Assembly: GCA_965237895.1 (NCBI GenBank)
Contig: CBDEGR010000002.1
Coordinates: forward strand, 558,001 to 622,000
DNA length: 64,000 nt
Reading direction: 5' to 3'
DNA from: CBDEGR01 sp965237895
Lineage (GTDB): Bacteria; Acidobacteriota; Terriglobia; UBA7540; JAPUME01
Below the pieces are notes generated by a model. It worked only from the letters and a program-made list of their open reading frames with translations, was not told the origin of the DNA and ran no database searches. Below, one piece after another: positions 17,567 through 26,593 of this stretch. Each line of letters opens with the position of its first letter. The stretch's first letter is position 1. Position numbers and translations under genes: made by a program.

Positions 17567-18196
17567 GAACGGTGTCGAGGGGGAGAGGATCAGGAAGCCC
17601 TTCCCTGTTGAGTAGTCGAGTTCCGGACAAGCGGTCTTAACTCGATTATACCTATTCAACTCATAGGTGCGTGCGCCTAACTTTGTGACGAGTGGGTCTA
17701 GACAATCGTCACAGAAACGACGCCAGCAATCATCCGGGTCGGGTGCCTTTACTTCCTCCGCAAAAATCTCCTTGAAGCGCTTAGCTACTCGGTCCTCAAG
17801 CGACTTGTTCTCCACGATTGTCGCCTGAGCCGCACTCGCAGCCTGTTCGGTCAGCTTTAGACGGCCACTGTCAATCTCTATAAGTCTCTTCGATTCCATC
17901 AGTCTATTAACCGACTTCTGAAACGCTCTATCATCAACCGTGAGACTGAAATCGGAATCCAGGCTTGTCCGAAGTTCCTCCGCTCCGCAGGGAGTAGTTC
18001 GAAGGAACATCGACGACACAATAATTTGGTCAAGAAGTTGGTCTCGCCAACCCGCTTCCGACAGCTCAACATGGTGAATCAGAGCAACGAGTTCGGACGG
18101 AAGACGGTAGTGTTTTTGGGGGGCGCCATCATACATAAGTTGCCAAGCAAGTAAGCTATCATGGAATCCGTTTGTTGTCAGATGTTTCCAACTCAA
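17504..18196 (-). pseudogene. Unrecognised protein, probably truncated at its 3' end
   Basis: The frame gives 230 residues with a helical N-terminal half (RLPSELVALIHHVELSEAGW) and LKLTEQAASAAQATIVENKS. It reads smoothly to about residue 190 and then enters the integrase remnant on the opposite strand, so its natural C-terminus seems to be missing. The TTG start overlaps the ParD remnant. I do not recognise a family. CxxC-type or catalytic motifs are not evident. Confidence 0.45.
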
Positions 18197-18340
18197 GCGC
18201 CTTCCGGTGGGCCTCGTTCTCCAGTTCTTGCCGCTCGATCAGCCGGATTCTCTACTGGCGTCCTGATAGCGGCCGGAGGAGACCAGCCGCTTGATGAACT
18301 CCGTTTGTTGATCCGTCAGAACCACGTTGCGGGTCGGCAT
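18159..18340 (-). pseudogene. ParD-like antitoxin, frameshifted
   Basis: The ATG at 18340 starts MPTRNVVLTDQQTEFIKRL and VSSGRYQDAS, the ribbon-helix-helix N-terminus of ParD/CopG antitoxins. One frame over, the sequence continues RLIERQELENEAHRKALELE, the usual C-terminal helix, to a TGA at 18159. A small deletion after DAS explains the break and has also removed the usual EVLREG segment. No ParE toxin gene follows. Confidence 0.7.
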
Positions 18341-18377
18341 GATCGGTGATCCACGGCTAAAACAATGTTAGCATAAT

Positions 18378-18989
18378 GTGCCAAGGGTGCCGGTGGAGCC
18401 GAATTCTCAGCCGAGCAAGCGACACGCATTCATCCATCGGAGCAGGACAATCTCGGTGCGGGAAATCGGTATCGAGGAGAAGATCGTCAGGTGCAACAAC
18501 AACCTCGGGACCGACTACGAGGATGCGATCATGGATCTCCTCCACGAAGAATTGAATTAGACAGTCAGCGACCTAGATGATGGGAAGCGATAGAATGTAC
18601 CCGATATCTTGCTCACACTTGGCGATACGGATCTGTTGATTGAATGCAAGACTGTGACGAAGAAGCCGCCGCTGATTACGAAGGACAAAGCATTTGGCGT
18701 GTTGCAGAAGGCAGCGGACTTTGAGAAAAGAATGAAACGAGTGACGCTTGGCAAACCGGATTTCGACGAGCATTCAAAGAAGAAGGCGGCTGCGTCACAG
18801 TCAATTACTCTCGCTCGACACAGCGTATTCATGGAGGGACTGATGCGAGTGCTGACCGGGCGGCTCGTAGCGAGTGATTTCGTTGGATGGTTGGCGAACC
18901 CTGGTGTTGCTGATCTCAGCCGATTGCCTGGCCGGCCAACTTATGCCGGGCCAGAGGCGTCTAGCAGCCTTGACGTCCCCCGGTTTTGA
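18378..18989 (+). pseudogene. PD-(D/E)XK nuclease-like remnant with two in-frame stops
   Basis: A single frame runs through a TAA-like break at 18558 (TAG) and another TAG at 18591. It reads VREIGIEEKIVRCNNNLG before the stops and NVPDILLTLGDTDLLIECKT after them. The DTDLLIECK string is a PD-(D/E)XK nuclease core (Asp, then Glu-x-Lys). The C-terminal half is open to 18989. It may be a former restriction endonuclease. Confidence 0.5.
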
Positions 18990-19002
18990 GTAGCGGTTCG
19001 GT

Positions 19003-19473
19003 TTAGATCAAGGCCATCACTCTCAAGTCGGCGTAGAGCCTCGGGCTTCCGTGTGTCGCAACCGCCGGGTTCGGCGCAGCGTATCCCCACTTGTGCGCGG
19101 AGGCGGCCGCCTCGATGAGCTCCTCCCGCTGGGAGCGTGTCGTGGCCCCAGATCCTACATCTTGAACCTCGACGGCGACGGGCCAACGCCGCTTCTTTGC
19201 ATAGTCCCGCATTGCAGAGAGGTGCTGGACTGCTCTAAAGATAGTTCCTGCCATCGGGGAAACCATGCGCCCACATTAATCGCACCCCCATGCCGGACGC
19301 CCAGTCACGCGATAGTGCTTCCGGTCCTCCTTGCACTTCTCGCGAAACGTGATTCCTCCGGGGAACCGCTTCTCTTTGATGAATTCTAGGCAGGATTCAT
19401 TGTCTGGAAAGCTTCTGTTAAACTCGTCAAGGGTAAAGCACAAGTGTCTTGGAATGCTCTGGCTTCTGTTCAT
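19003..19473 (-). pseudogene. Chimeric remnant: IS1595 transposase start joined to a resolvase fragment
   Basis: From the ATG at 19473 the frame reads SIPRHLCFTLDEFNRSFPDN, CLEFIKEKRFPGGI and RKHYRVTGRPAWGCD, the zinc-ribbon start of IS1595-type transposases. An in-frame TAA takes the place of the expected Tyr, then CGRMVSPMAGTIF follows. It then passes in frame into MRDYAKKRRWPVAVEVQDVG, the N-terminal domain of a serine resolvase. Both parts are truncated. Confidence 0.6.
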
Positions 19474-19701
19474 GTCTAACACTCCATAGGGACAGAGTAG
19501 CAGATTCCGTACTTGTCTAAATGGTTCGCAAAGGCGAAGAAGAAAGTAGAGAGCGGTCACTACAGCTTCGCTGAGGATTCCAAAGCAGAGAGTGGTGGTT
19601 GGGATAAGTAGGTTTCCAGGCTCGACGAAGCGTGTCCTCACGACGAGCTGGACTGTTGCAGCTCGAAAACCATTACTGCAACGATGTACTGCGCGGTTCG
19701 T

Positions 19702-19860
19702 AGAGCATGGCCGTGACAGCAACTACCGTCAAGAAACCGTCAGAAAACTCGCCCCTCAAGCGGGCTAACCGTAGGCGTTGCGAGCGAAAGCAGACGCCCC
19801 AAAACCGTGTAAAAGCAACGAAAGAAAGGAATTGGGAGAAAATCGTGGAAGCCGCCAGCC
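19702..19860 (+). repeat. Dispersed repeat R3 copy 1
   Basis: About 155 bases starting TAGAGCATGGCCGTGACAGC recur at 35444-35600 in the same orientation with few changes. The repeat holds the start of a small basic reading frame (19707-19874 here, 55 codons), truncated compared with the copy at 35.4 kb. Confidence 0.8.
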
Positions 19861-19862
19861 TT

Positions 19863-20694
19863 CTTCATTTGTAAGGTGAACGCTTCACGAGCCCGTTCCG
19901 TCATCGGCATGTCCGCGATACCGTTCACCGTCTTGGAATCCGGCAGATGCACGATCCCGTTCTGCAGATCGACCTGTTCCTTTTGCATCGGGATCAACTC
20001 GCGATAGGGCCGCAGCCCCATCTCCACCATGATCACGATGATGTTGCGCAGGTACGGAGCTGCGCAGGCCTCCAGCCGGACCTGCTCCGAGGCACTCAGA
20101 TAGTGCGGCTTGCGCGTCGTGCCCGCCAACGGGACCGGAAACTCCACCCCGCTGCACGGATTGACCGCCAGCCGCCGCTTCTTCACCGCCAGGTTCAGGA
20201 TGCGGCGCAGGATGCGAAACTCCTGATGCACGGTGGCTGGCCTGAGCCTGCCGCGCAGTTGCAGCCCTGTCCTGGTGTACACTCGTTTGCCGGTGTTCAA
20301 TCGGTTCATCAAGTACGCTTCGATCTCCTCCGGCGTGATGTTTGCTAGTTTGTGTTTACCGAACCGAGGCCTGAGGAGCTTCAGCGCGCCGAGGTTTTGT
20401 AGATGGGTCTTCTCGCTCCGGAAGGGCGGGTTGGAGCGGTTCGCAAGGAACCAGTCCGCCCACTTGGTTGAAGCTGATCTCACCGTCCGGCGCGGCGCTC
20501 GGCAGCAGCCCCTCATCGCGAGCCACCAACCGTTTACGCATCACCTTCTCGGCTTCGCCTCTTTCCCTCTCACCTGTCGATTCCTGTCTGAACTTTCCGT
20601 TGTGATCCCGGTAGCTCATCCACCAGACGCGTGAATCACGCCGGCAGTAGAGGCTACCCGATGTATTTCTGGGTCTACCTATCTTGTTGTTCAT
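19863..20694 (-). pseudogene. Tyrosine integrase, frameshifted and missing its catalytic C-terminus
   Basis: The ATG at 20694 has a GGAGG 7 bases upstream and starts MNNKIGRPRNTSGSLYCRRD, with an Arm-type N-terminal domain. Near 20465 the frame shifts and continues WADWFLANRSNPPFRSEKTH, then the core domain to LRPYRELIPMQKEQVDLQN. The HxxR and Tyr boxes are absent because the gene stops at repeat R3 near 19863. The start overlaps the excisionase-like gene by 20 bases, the normal int/xis arrangement. Confidence 0.75.
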
Positions 20695-20896
20695 CGATTC
20701 CTCCATGCACATGAAATTGCTGGCGCCACTCGACCAGTTCCGACAGTCGGAATCGGATCGAGCGGCCCATCATGCGGTAATGGGGAATCTGCTTTCGCTC
20801 GACGTAAGCATACACCAGCGAGGGGCTGACGCCCAAGAAACGGGCTGCGTCCTTCACCGTGATCGGGGCATCTGTCGCTTCTCCGTCAAGACTCAT
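20675..20896 (-). CDS. Excisionase-like helix-turn-helix protein
   Basis: From the ATG at 20896, which has GGAGGG 4 bases upstream, this 73 residue protein contains ITVKDAARFLGVSPSLVYAY and a MGRSIRFRLSELVEWRQQ wing, the winged helix of the MerR/AlpA excisionase group. It directly precedes and overlaps the broken integrase gene, so it was probably its directionality factor or regulator. It appears intact. The in-frame ATG six codons upstream lacks a ribosome binding site. Confidence 0.75.
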   Translation of the reverse strand: MSLDGEATDAPITVKDAARFLGVSPSLVYAYVERKQIPHYRMMGRSIRFRLSELVEWRQQFHVHGGIDEQQDR

Positions 20897-21140
20897 CTTT
20901 CCCTCCGTCATCGTGTTCCCTCCCGATCGGCTCGATGAGCCAGCGGTTCTGTGGGGCGTCGTAACCTTCGACGAGCAAGGCCTCCTCCACGAAGCGCCGT
21001 CCCTCGCGCCGGGTCATGTGAATCACCGAAGCAGAACACTCGAACTCCCGGGCCAGCTCCCCGGGCGTACGGCCCGAGCGAACCAACTCGACCATCTGGC
21101 GCCGGTACTCCGGCGCGTAGGGTGAATGAGTCTTTCGCAT
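20886..21140 (-). pseudogene. IS3-family OrfA start fused to unrelated sequence
   Basis: From the ATG at 21140 the product begins MRKTHSPYAPEYRRQMVELV and RSGRTPGELAREFE, an IS3-family OrfA helix-turn-helix. After residue 36 the frame continues VIHMTRREGRRFVEEALLVE and NRWLIEPIGRE, which is not OrfA-like and not recognised. The IS3 left end (TGGAGTTGACCCGTTTTCGT) lies upstream at 21194. Confidence 0.55.
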
Positions 21141-21194
21141 CTGAACACCTCCTGCGCACACTCTGAAGGTGTCCACGAAAACGGGTCAACTCCA
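21048..21194 (-). mobile_element. IS-D, left-end remnant of an IS3-family element
   Basis: The minus strand begins TGGAGTTGACCCGTTTTCGT and GGACACC, a familiar IS3-family terminus, followed after about 50 bases by an OrfA start codon. Only this end and about 100 bases of orfA remain. Confidence 0.55.
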
Positions 21195-21284
21195 TCGAGT
21201 TACTGAGATAGAATGTGGTACTAAACGAGGGGGCAGGTCAGGGCGCTCGGGTGAAGGTCATGCCCCTGCTGGCAGGGGTCGGGA

Positions 21285-21453
21285 ACTGGAGGGACTTTCT
21301 TCCGGGTGAGATATCCGAAGGAAGAGATCCAGAGGATACGCCGTCATGAGAGGACCGGCAGCCTCTTGGGAGATGACGGTTTGGTTGGAAGGCTTGAAAA
21401 GGCATGGGGCCGTATCCTGCAAAGGCGGAAACCAGGACGAAAAAGAGGGCATC
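21285..21453 (+). repeat. Direct repeat flanking the metzincin-like lipoprotein gene, left copy
   Basis: The sequence from CTGGAGGGACTTTCTT to AAAAGAGGGCATCA is found again at 23753-23888 in the same orientation, with an internal length difference of about 30 bases. The most similar parts are GGGGCCGTATCCTG and GGCGGAAACCAGGACG. The pair encloses the gene at 21696-23726. Confidence 0.8.
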
Positions 21454-21695
21454 AACATAGATTAAGGAGGGGGTCCCCTAGCTTTCCACGCACCGGTGGA
21501 TTATCATTCGGAGAATTGCGAACCGGCCTTCGAGACCGAGGCTTGACGGATGGACCGAACCATGGTGTAACAATTGACCATGTTTGGCATGACGCGCCGC
21601 CGGCGAGCGTCATCGCATTTCTCCAGCAAAACAAGGAATTAACCACGCTAATCCGATACCGCAACATCCCACAAAAGATGATAAGGGACTGAATA

Positions 21696-23726
21696 ATGAG
21701 CGAAAAGAGGCTTCCAATTTTGTTCATCGTCCTGTTCATGACGGCAACCATCGCCTTGTCCGGTTGCGGCGGGGGCAGAGGCGGCTCCCGCACTTCCCCC
21801 ACAACCTCGATGCCGGGCGGCGGCACCACGATGCCACCCGTTGACAACGGCGAGACGAGAGAAGTATTGCCTCTGCCTTCGGGTCATGGTCTCGCCGCCG
21901 GCGAGATCCCGGTCGCGCCGGGCGGTTCTGAAGAGCGTGGCAACGTCGTGGTCTCGTGTCCGTCTGGGGGCATGGCCTGCGTTGTAACGGTTGCGGCGGA
22001 CGGCACGGCGGTCTACGACAGGACGGGCGGCACCCCCACCGTCATGTCTGCGCAAGAACCCTGGACGCTGCCTTCGGGTCATGGTCTCGCCGCGGGCGAG
22101 ATCACGGTGCAGCCGGGTAGATCCGAGGAGAACGACAACATCGTGGTCACGTGTCCTGCGGGCGGCATGGCCTGCGTGGTGACGGTTGCGACGGACGGTG
22201 CGGCGACCTACGAGAGGACCGGCGGCGTCCCCACCTTCATGCTCGTACCGCCCGAGGAATTTCCCGAACTTCCGTTACAACAACCTGTCCGCAGGGCGCA
22301 GGCGCCTATCGTCGATCTTGAGGGCGTCCTGCACGTCGGGGCTAACGTTGCGCCGCCGGCCGATCAGCTTGCGGCGGGAGGCGCGTACAACGGGGTCACC
22401 GTTTCATCCGGTCGGGTGCTGGATGGCGTGGGCGCCGATAGAGTCATCGAGTATCTGGAGCAGTACGTGAATCTTGGAGAATATAAGAATACGGTGGGCC
22501 TCGAGACATTTTCCACTCGGCCGGTCGTCCGCCTCGCCGATGGAACGAGCGATGAGTTTGCCGAATATGCGACACGCGCCGTTCAACTGATCAACGCCGC
22601 CTTGCCTTATGAGAAGCGCATTGTGTTCAGCAGGGACTCCGCGCCGCCTCTGGCGGCTATCGCTGATGTTCCGGACGGAGATATTTTTATCGACTTTGCC
22701 CCGTATGAAGACTGGAACGTTCCGAACAAGCCTCCGCCCGGTGCGGCGGTCGGGATTGATCAAAGTGAACTTGTTTTTCATTACAATACCGAAGCAAAGC
22801 GATGGGAAGTTCAGGAAAGACGTGCGTCTCATGTCTGGATCGACAGCGAAGAAATCCTTACAGCCATTGTGCTCAACCCCGATACAAGGGTATGGGAAGA
22901 GAAAGTGCTGGAAAGTCGTGTGGATGATACCGACACAATCGTTAAGTTATACTCTGACGATGCAGTAATCCAGACCGTAGCTCACGAAATCATTCACGCC
23001 CTTAGCTTCAAACATCCCGATCCGGCTCGGTTCCCGGAATCGATTATGAACATCGAGCTTTTCCGAGAGAGACCCGTATACACTGCCGGAGCCGTCGTTC
23101 GGATAAATGAACATGTATACGTACCCGGACACATCCTCTTTCCGCTCGATCGCGAGGCTCTTCTTGCGGCCTACAGCAGGCTTGAGCCGGGCACTTTACC
23201 GGAAGACCTCTCGGCGGAGAGCCTTGGAACGTGGGATGACACGTCGTTTCACATTCGCGGGGATTTGGATTTTCCAGGCGGGCAGGCTTCCTTCGGCGTC
23301 GCCTCGAGGAACGGTCTGGTCCAACCGTGGGCCTTCGGGCCGACGCCGTTGACGAATCTGGCGGATAATCCGGTATTGTCGGAAACTGTCACCTGGAACG
23401 GCGCACTCCTTGGTATCACGCCGTCAGCAGAAACGGTTGCCGGGAGCGCTCGCCTTGCCGTCGAACTGGCGACTCTCGACGGGCAACTCGACTTCACCAC
23501 TATGGAACATTGGGGAACGAACGAGGCGCCGGGAGCGATTGGCACCGGCGCGACATGGGGCGATGGCGATCTCGGATACGCGATCGAGGTTCGCGGCAAC
23601 ACCTTTATTCAGACCGGCGGCGACGATGGCGAGGTCACCGGCGCGTTCTTCGGCGCTGCGCACGAGGCAATGGGCGGCGTGGTCGAACGAACGGATCTTG
23701 CCGCGGGCTTTGGCGGGAAGCGCTAA
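21696..23726 (+). CDS. Surface lipoprotein with matrixin-like metzincin motif and TbpB-like C-terminal barrel
   Basis: This 676 residue protein has a lipoprotein signal peptide with LSGC (Cys 24) and a low-complexity linker. Two 58 residue tandem repeats start LPSGHGLAAGEI (about 59-117 and 124-181). At residues 430-440 is HEIIHALSFKH, followed by FPESIMN, matching the HExxHxxxxxH zinc site and Met-turn of matrixin-like metzincins, with Ser in place of the usual Gly. The last 170 residues repeat beta strands and end GAFFGAAHEAMGGVVERTD, like the barrel of transferrin-binding-protein-B-like lipoproteins. A shorter paralogue lies at 61815-63035. It probably acts as an outer-surface metalloprotease; the substrate is unknown. 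Confidence 0.7.
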   Translation: MSEKRLPILFIVLFMTATIALSGCGGGRGGSRTSPTTSMPGGGTTMPPVDNGETREVLPLPSGHGLAAGEIPVAPGGSEERGNVVVSCPSGGMACVVTVAADGTAVYDRTGGTPTVMSAQEPWTLPSGHGLAAGEITVQPGRSEENDNIVVTCPAGGMACVVTVATDGAATYERTGGVPTFMLVPPEEFPELPLQQPVRRAQAPIVDLEGVLHVGANVAPPADQLAAGGAYNGVTVSSGRVLDGVGADRVIEYLEQYVNLGEYKNTVGLETFSTRPVVRLADGTSDEFAEYATRAVQLINAALPYEKRIVFSRDSAPPLAAIADVPDGDIFIDFAPYEDWNVPNKPPPGAAVGIDQSELVFHYNTEAKRWEVQERRASHVWIDSEEILTAIVLNPDTRVWEEKVLESRVDDTDTIVKLYSDDAVIQTVAHEIIHALSFKHPDPARFPESIMNIELFRERPVYTAGAVVRINEHVYVPGHILFPLDREALLAAYSRLEPGTLPEDLSAESLGTWDDTSFHIRGDLDFPGGQASFGVASRNGLVQPWAFGPTPLTNLADNPVLSETVTWNGALLGITPSAETVAGSARLAVELATLDGQLDFTTMEHWGTNEAPGAIGTGATWGDGDLGYAIEVRGNTFIQTGGDDGEVTGAFFGAAHEAMGGVVERTDLAAGFGGKR

Positions 23727-23752
23727 CGGGAAACGCACCGTTGGAACCTGCC

Positions 23753-23888
23753 CCTGGAGGGACTTTCTTGTGGGTGAGGTAGAAGACGGGCAGACCCTGG
23801 GGAGATGAGGGTTTGGTTGTGGAAGGTTTGAAGGGGCATGGGGCCGTATCCTGACAAGGCGGAAACCAGGACGAAAAAGAGGGCATCA
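23753..23888 (+). repeat. Direct repeat flanking the metzincin-like lipoprotein gene, right copy
   Basis: Shorter copy of 21285-21453, beginning 27 bases after the lipoprotein stop codon. It shares the start CTGGAGGGACTTTCTT and the ending AAAAGAGGGCATCA with the left copy. Confidence 0.8.
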
Positions 23889-23931
23889 GCTGTGGGGTTC
23901 GTATAGATCATTTCATCTCGTAAGATGAGGA

Positions 23932-24101
23932 ATGGATGCGGATCAGGAGAAGCGCCTCGGCTGGATCGAGTTGTATAAGGCAACCGGCGACGCGGGCCTC
24001 GTTTGCCGACGATGCGGTATTTCCCGACCGACCCTACGCAAATGGCAACGGAGATACGACCAGGCCGGTGTTGACGGCCTGAGGAGCCAGAGCAGGCGTC
24101 C
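23932..24101 (+). pseudogene. IS481-like transposase N-terminus cut by IS-B
   Basis: The frame starts MDADQEKRLGWIELYKATGD and reads GISRPTLRKWQRRYDQAGVD, GLRSQSRRP, the helix-turn-helix start typical of IS481-family transposases. IS-B begins exactly at 24102, and no continuation is found on its other side. Confidence 0.75.
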
Positions 24102-24184
24102 TGTCGCTGGCGAATTACTAAGAACGCCCTCAAAGAGGGCCTTCTGGAGAAACGGAAGCGCGTCCTTGATCAGCCGGATGGCTG

Positions 24185-24886
24185 CTATTCATTCGGACCG
24201 CGATGCGCGGTGGCGTCCTGGTCGACCCAGTCTTCCTCTTCATAGGTCATGCCGTGGCGACCGGGAACCTTTCGGGTGGGACCGGGCTTGTAGCTGGAAC
24301 AGGACAGAGGTCCGTAACAGAAGGTTTCCGTCCTGTAGCGCCGTCGGTCGGGGTTCCATTGGTCGATGATCATTTCCACAGCCATGGCACAGCCCCAGAT
24401 ACAGCTATTACATTTGGAATCGTAGGTCGTTACCGCCAGGCGCCGATGCCCGCGCTCGCGATAGGCGGGCAACGGAGGAGGCACTCCATGCCATGGTGCC
24501 GCTAAGGCCTGCTCTTCTCCACGCCGGATCAGTTTCAGTTTGCTGACTCTATAGATGTCGGCGGTTTCGAGTCGCGGATCCGCAACCCGATGCCCCAGCC
24601 CCTCGACGCGGTCACCCATTCGGAATTGGTGTTTGGCGTGGGTTCCGGAGCCAATACCGACTCGAAATTCAGCAGAAACTCCGCCGACTGTTCCCTCGAT
24701 CCGCAACAGGTAACCCAGATAAGTGTGGCTCCGTTCATCGAAAGAACGGGTCAGGCGAATTCGAGGTTGGACCGAAGTGACAGCCCCAGACCAGGCAATC
24801 TTTTCGTTCATCGACAGTTCGTTCGAGTTTTCAAAGTTTGGTGATCCGGAGTCAGGCGGCAATGGGCGTTTGATATAAACCTCCAC
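24185..24886 (-). CDS. Cysteine-rich passenger protein of IS-B
   Basis: This 233 residue protein starts at a GTG at 24886, overlapping the end of the transposase gene by 35 bases, so it may be translationally coupled. The first 120 residues are beta-rich (TYLGYLLRIEGTVGGVSAEF). The C-terminal part has CNSCIWGCAMAVEM and FCYGPLSC, five cysteines in two clusters, then a charged tail GMTYEEEDWVDQDATAHRG. The cysteines could bind a metal or iron-sulfur cluster, but no family is recognised with certainty. It lies inside the IS terminal repeats and so moves with the element. Confidence 0.65.
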   Translation of the reverse strand: MEVYIKRPLPPDSGSPNFENSNELSMNEKIAWSGAVTSVQPRIRLTRSFDERSHTYLGYLLRIEGTVGGVSAEFRVGIGSGTHAKHQFRMGDRVEGLGHRVADPRLETADIYRVSKLKLIRRGEEQALAAPWHGVPPPLPAYRERGHRRLAVTTYDSKCNSCIWGCAMAVEMIIDQWNPDRRRYRTETFCYGPLSCSSYKPGPTRKVPGRHGMTYEEEDWVDQDATAHRGPNE

Positions 24887-25937
24887 AATGTCGTCGCCAT
24901 CGGTAGAAGCCGAAGCTCAGAGGGACCTTCGGGCCGGACGTCTCCTGCGGCGTACATCCTGCACGTGCTGAATGCGTCCGATGGTGGTTGTAGTAGTCTT
25001 GGAAATCGAGCAGCTTGTTCTCCAGGTCCGCCGTGGTCCAGAACAACATGCGATCCAAATACTCGCGTCGAATCGTGCCGATCAGCCGTTCCACAAAGGG
25101 ATGGGACAGGGGAACATAGGGAACGATCTTGATTTTGGTCACCTCCAGGATCCGCAGATTGGCTTGCCACTGCCCAAACCGATAAAGTGGATCATGGTCG
25201 GAGCTGAGGTAGTTGGGCATCCAGGGTTGCCATCGAATGGCGCGGTTGAACATCCGGCAAAGTGCGACTCCATTGACGGTTCCGGCGTGGACGCCGAACC
25301 CAATGATCCGGCGAGTGTATTGATCCATGACGACCAAGACCCAGTGGGTCCGCAATGTGGCCGATTCGCAACGGAACAAATCTAGACTCCAGAGGCTGTC
25401 TTTCAGGTGTCCAATGAAGGTCAACCAGGATGGACCACCGGAGTTCTTAGCCGGCCGATAGTGGCTGGCGAGAATCCTTCGAACAACGTCTTTGTCGATG
25501 GGGATGTCGAAAGCCAAGGCAATCTGCTGAGCGATTCGCGGGCAACCCCAGGTGGGATTGCGCTGCTTCATCTGGACAACAGCGTCGATGAGTTCTTTGT
25601 TGGGTCCGTTTGGTCCGGGCTTACGCCGGTGCTTGGATGAAAAGAGCAGGCGATATTTTCGGTTCCTCAGAGCCCGGTGGAGGCCCAAAAGAGTCGAAGG
25701 CTTCAGCACGATTGCTGAACGAATCAGGCGGGCGGGGCGAATGAAGAGAGCACACAAACCGGCGACAAGGCGATCTGAGGTGCGTAGATTGGGTGACCGC
25801 TGCCGCAAACGATGGAGGATCAGAAGTTGTTGCTTGACAAGAACGGACTCAGCGACCACAGAACGGATGCCACCCGGACCTGCAAGTCGGGCAAGAGTAA
25901 CGATTAAATGAACGAAAAGGATGACAAGATCACGCAT
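24852..25937 (-). CDS. Integrase-core transposase (IS-B copy 2)
   Basis: Same 361 residue protein as at 8795-9880, with the DDE residues in LWSLDLFRCE, YLSSDHDPLYRF and PFVERLIGTIRREYL. It is intact, and this copy has both inverted repeats, so the element could still be active. The gene starts at the ATG at 25937, about 65 bases inside the right end. Confidence 0.88.
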   Translation of the reverse strand: MRDLVILFVHLIVTLARLAGPGGIRSVVAESVLVKQQLLILHRLRQRSPNLRTSDRLVAGLCALFIRPARLIRSAIVLKPSTLLGLHRALRNRKYRLLFSSKHRRKPGPNGPNKELIDAVVQMKQRNPTWGCPRIAQQIALAFDIPIDKDVVRRILASHYRPAKNSGGPSWLTFIGHLKDSLWSLDLFRCESATLRTHWVLVVMDQYTRRIIGFGVHAGTVNGVALCRMFNRAIRWQPWMPNYLSSDHDPLYRFGQWQANLRILEVTKIKIVPYVPLSHPFVERLIGTIRREYLDRMLFWTTADLENKLLDFQDYYNHHRTHSARAGCTPQETSGPKVPLSFGFYRWRRHCGGLYQTPIAA

Positions 25938-26003
25938 CTTGGCATTCTATCAAATCTTGAAAACGGCAGAAAATTGGCCCGTTTTAGCAATTCGCCAGAG
26001 ACA

Positions 26004-26593
26004 AGCAGCGAGCCGGAGCCGTAGGTGGGGTCGTAAATGGTCTGGTCCTGGCGCGTGTCCGAGTTGATGCCGATCACCTTCGCCATGATCCGGGACACTT
26101 CGGCCGGGGTGTAGAACTGTCCCTTGCTCTTGCCTGCTTCGGTGGCGAAGTGCCGCATCAGGTATTCGTAGGCATCGCCGAGCAGGTCGTCGCCCTCCGT
26201 CCGGTTTGCGCGGAAGTCGAGACCGTCAAAAATCGCCACCAGCTTCGAGAGGCGGTCCTGCATCTCCTTGCCTGCGCCGAGCTTGTTCTCGTCGTTGAAG
26301 TCGGCCTGATCGATGACGCCCTTGAGGTCGTTGGCCTCGGCCAACCGGCCGATGATCGTGTTGATCTTGTCGCCAATTTCCTTGTCGCCTTTCAGCTTCA
26401 CCATGTCGGCGAAACCGCCGTCCGGGGGCACTTCGATGAGTGCACCGGGCTTGCCGGCGTATTTGTCCGAGACGTACTTCATGAACAGCAGCGTCAGAAC
26501 GTAGTCCTTGTACTGGGAGGCATCCATGCCGCCGCGCAACTCGTCGCAGCTTTGCCAGAGTGAGGAATAGAGTTGAGATTTCTTCAGGGCCAT
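26004..26593 (-). pseudogene. hsdM: Type I restriction-modification HsdM, 5' part only
   Basis: From the ATG at 26593 the frame reads MALKKSQLYSSLWQSCDELR, YKDYVLTLLFMKYVSDKY and KGQFYTPAEVSRIMAKVI, followed by motif I IYDPTYGSGSLL. This is the N-terminal domain and start of the methyltransferase domain of a type I modification subunit. IS-B interrupts the gene immediately after GSGSLL (residue 197). The rest of hsdM, hsdS and hsdR are not in the window. Confidence 0.85.

Larger units (their letters stand above)
24102..26003 (-). mobile_element. IS-B copy 2, complete 1902 bp element with passenger gene
   Basis: Left terminus TGTCGCTGGCGAATTACTAA and, on the opposite strand at the right end, TGTCTCTGGCGAATTGCTAA form inverted repeats of about 20 bases with three mismatches. 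The right end is fixed by comparison with copy 1. Inside are the transposase and a second gene of 233 residues that overlap by 35 bases. No target duplication is visible: the left flank is an IS481 remnant, the right flank is hsdM. Confidence 0.82.
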
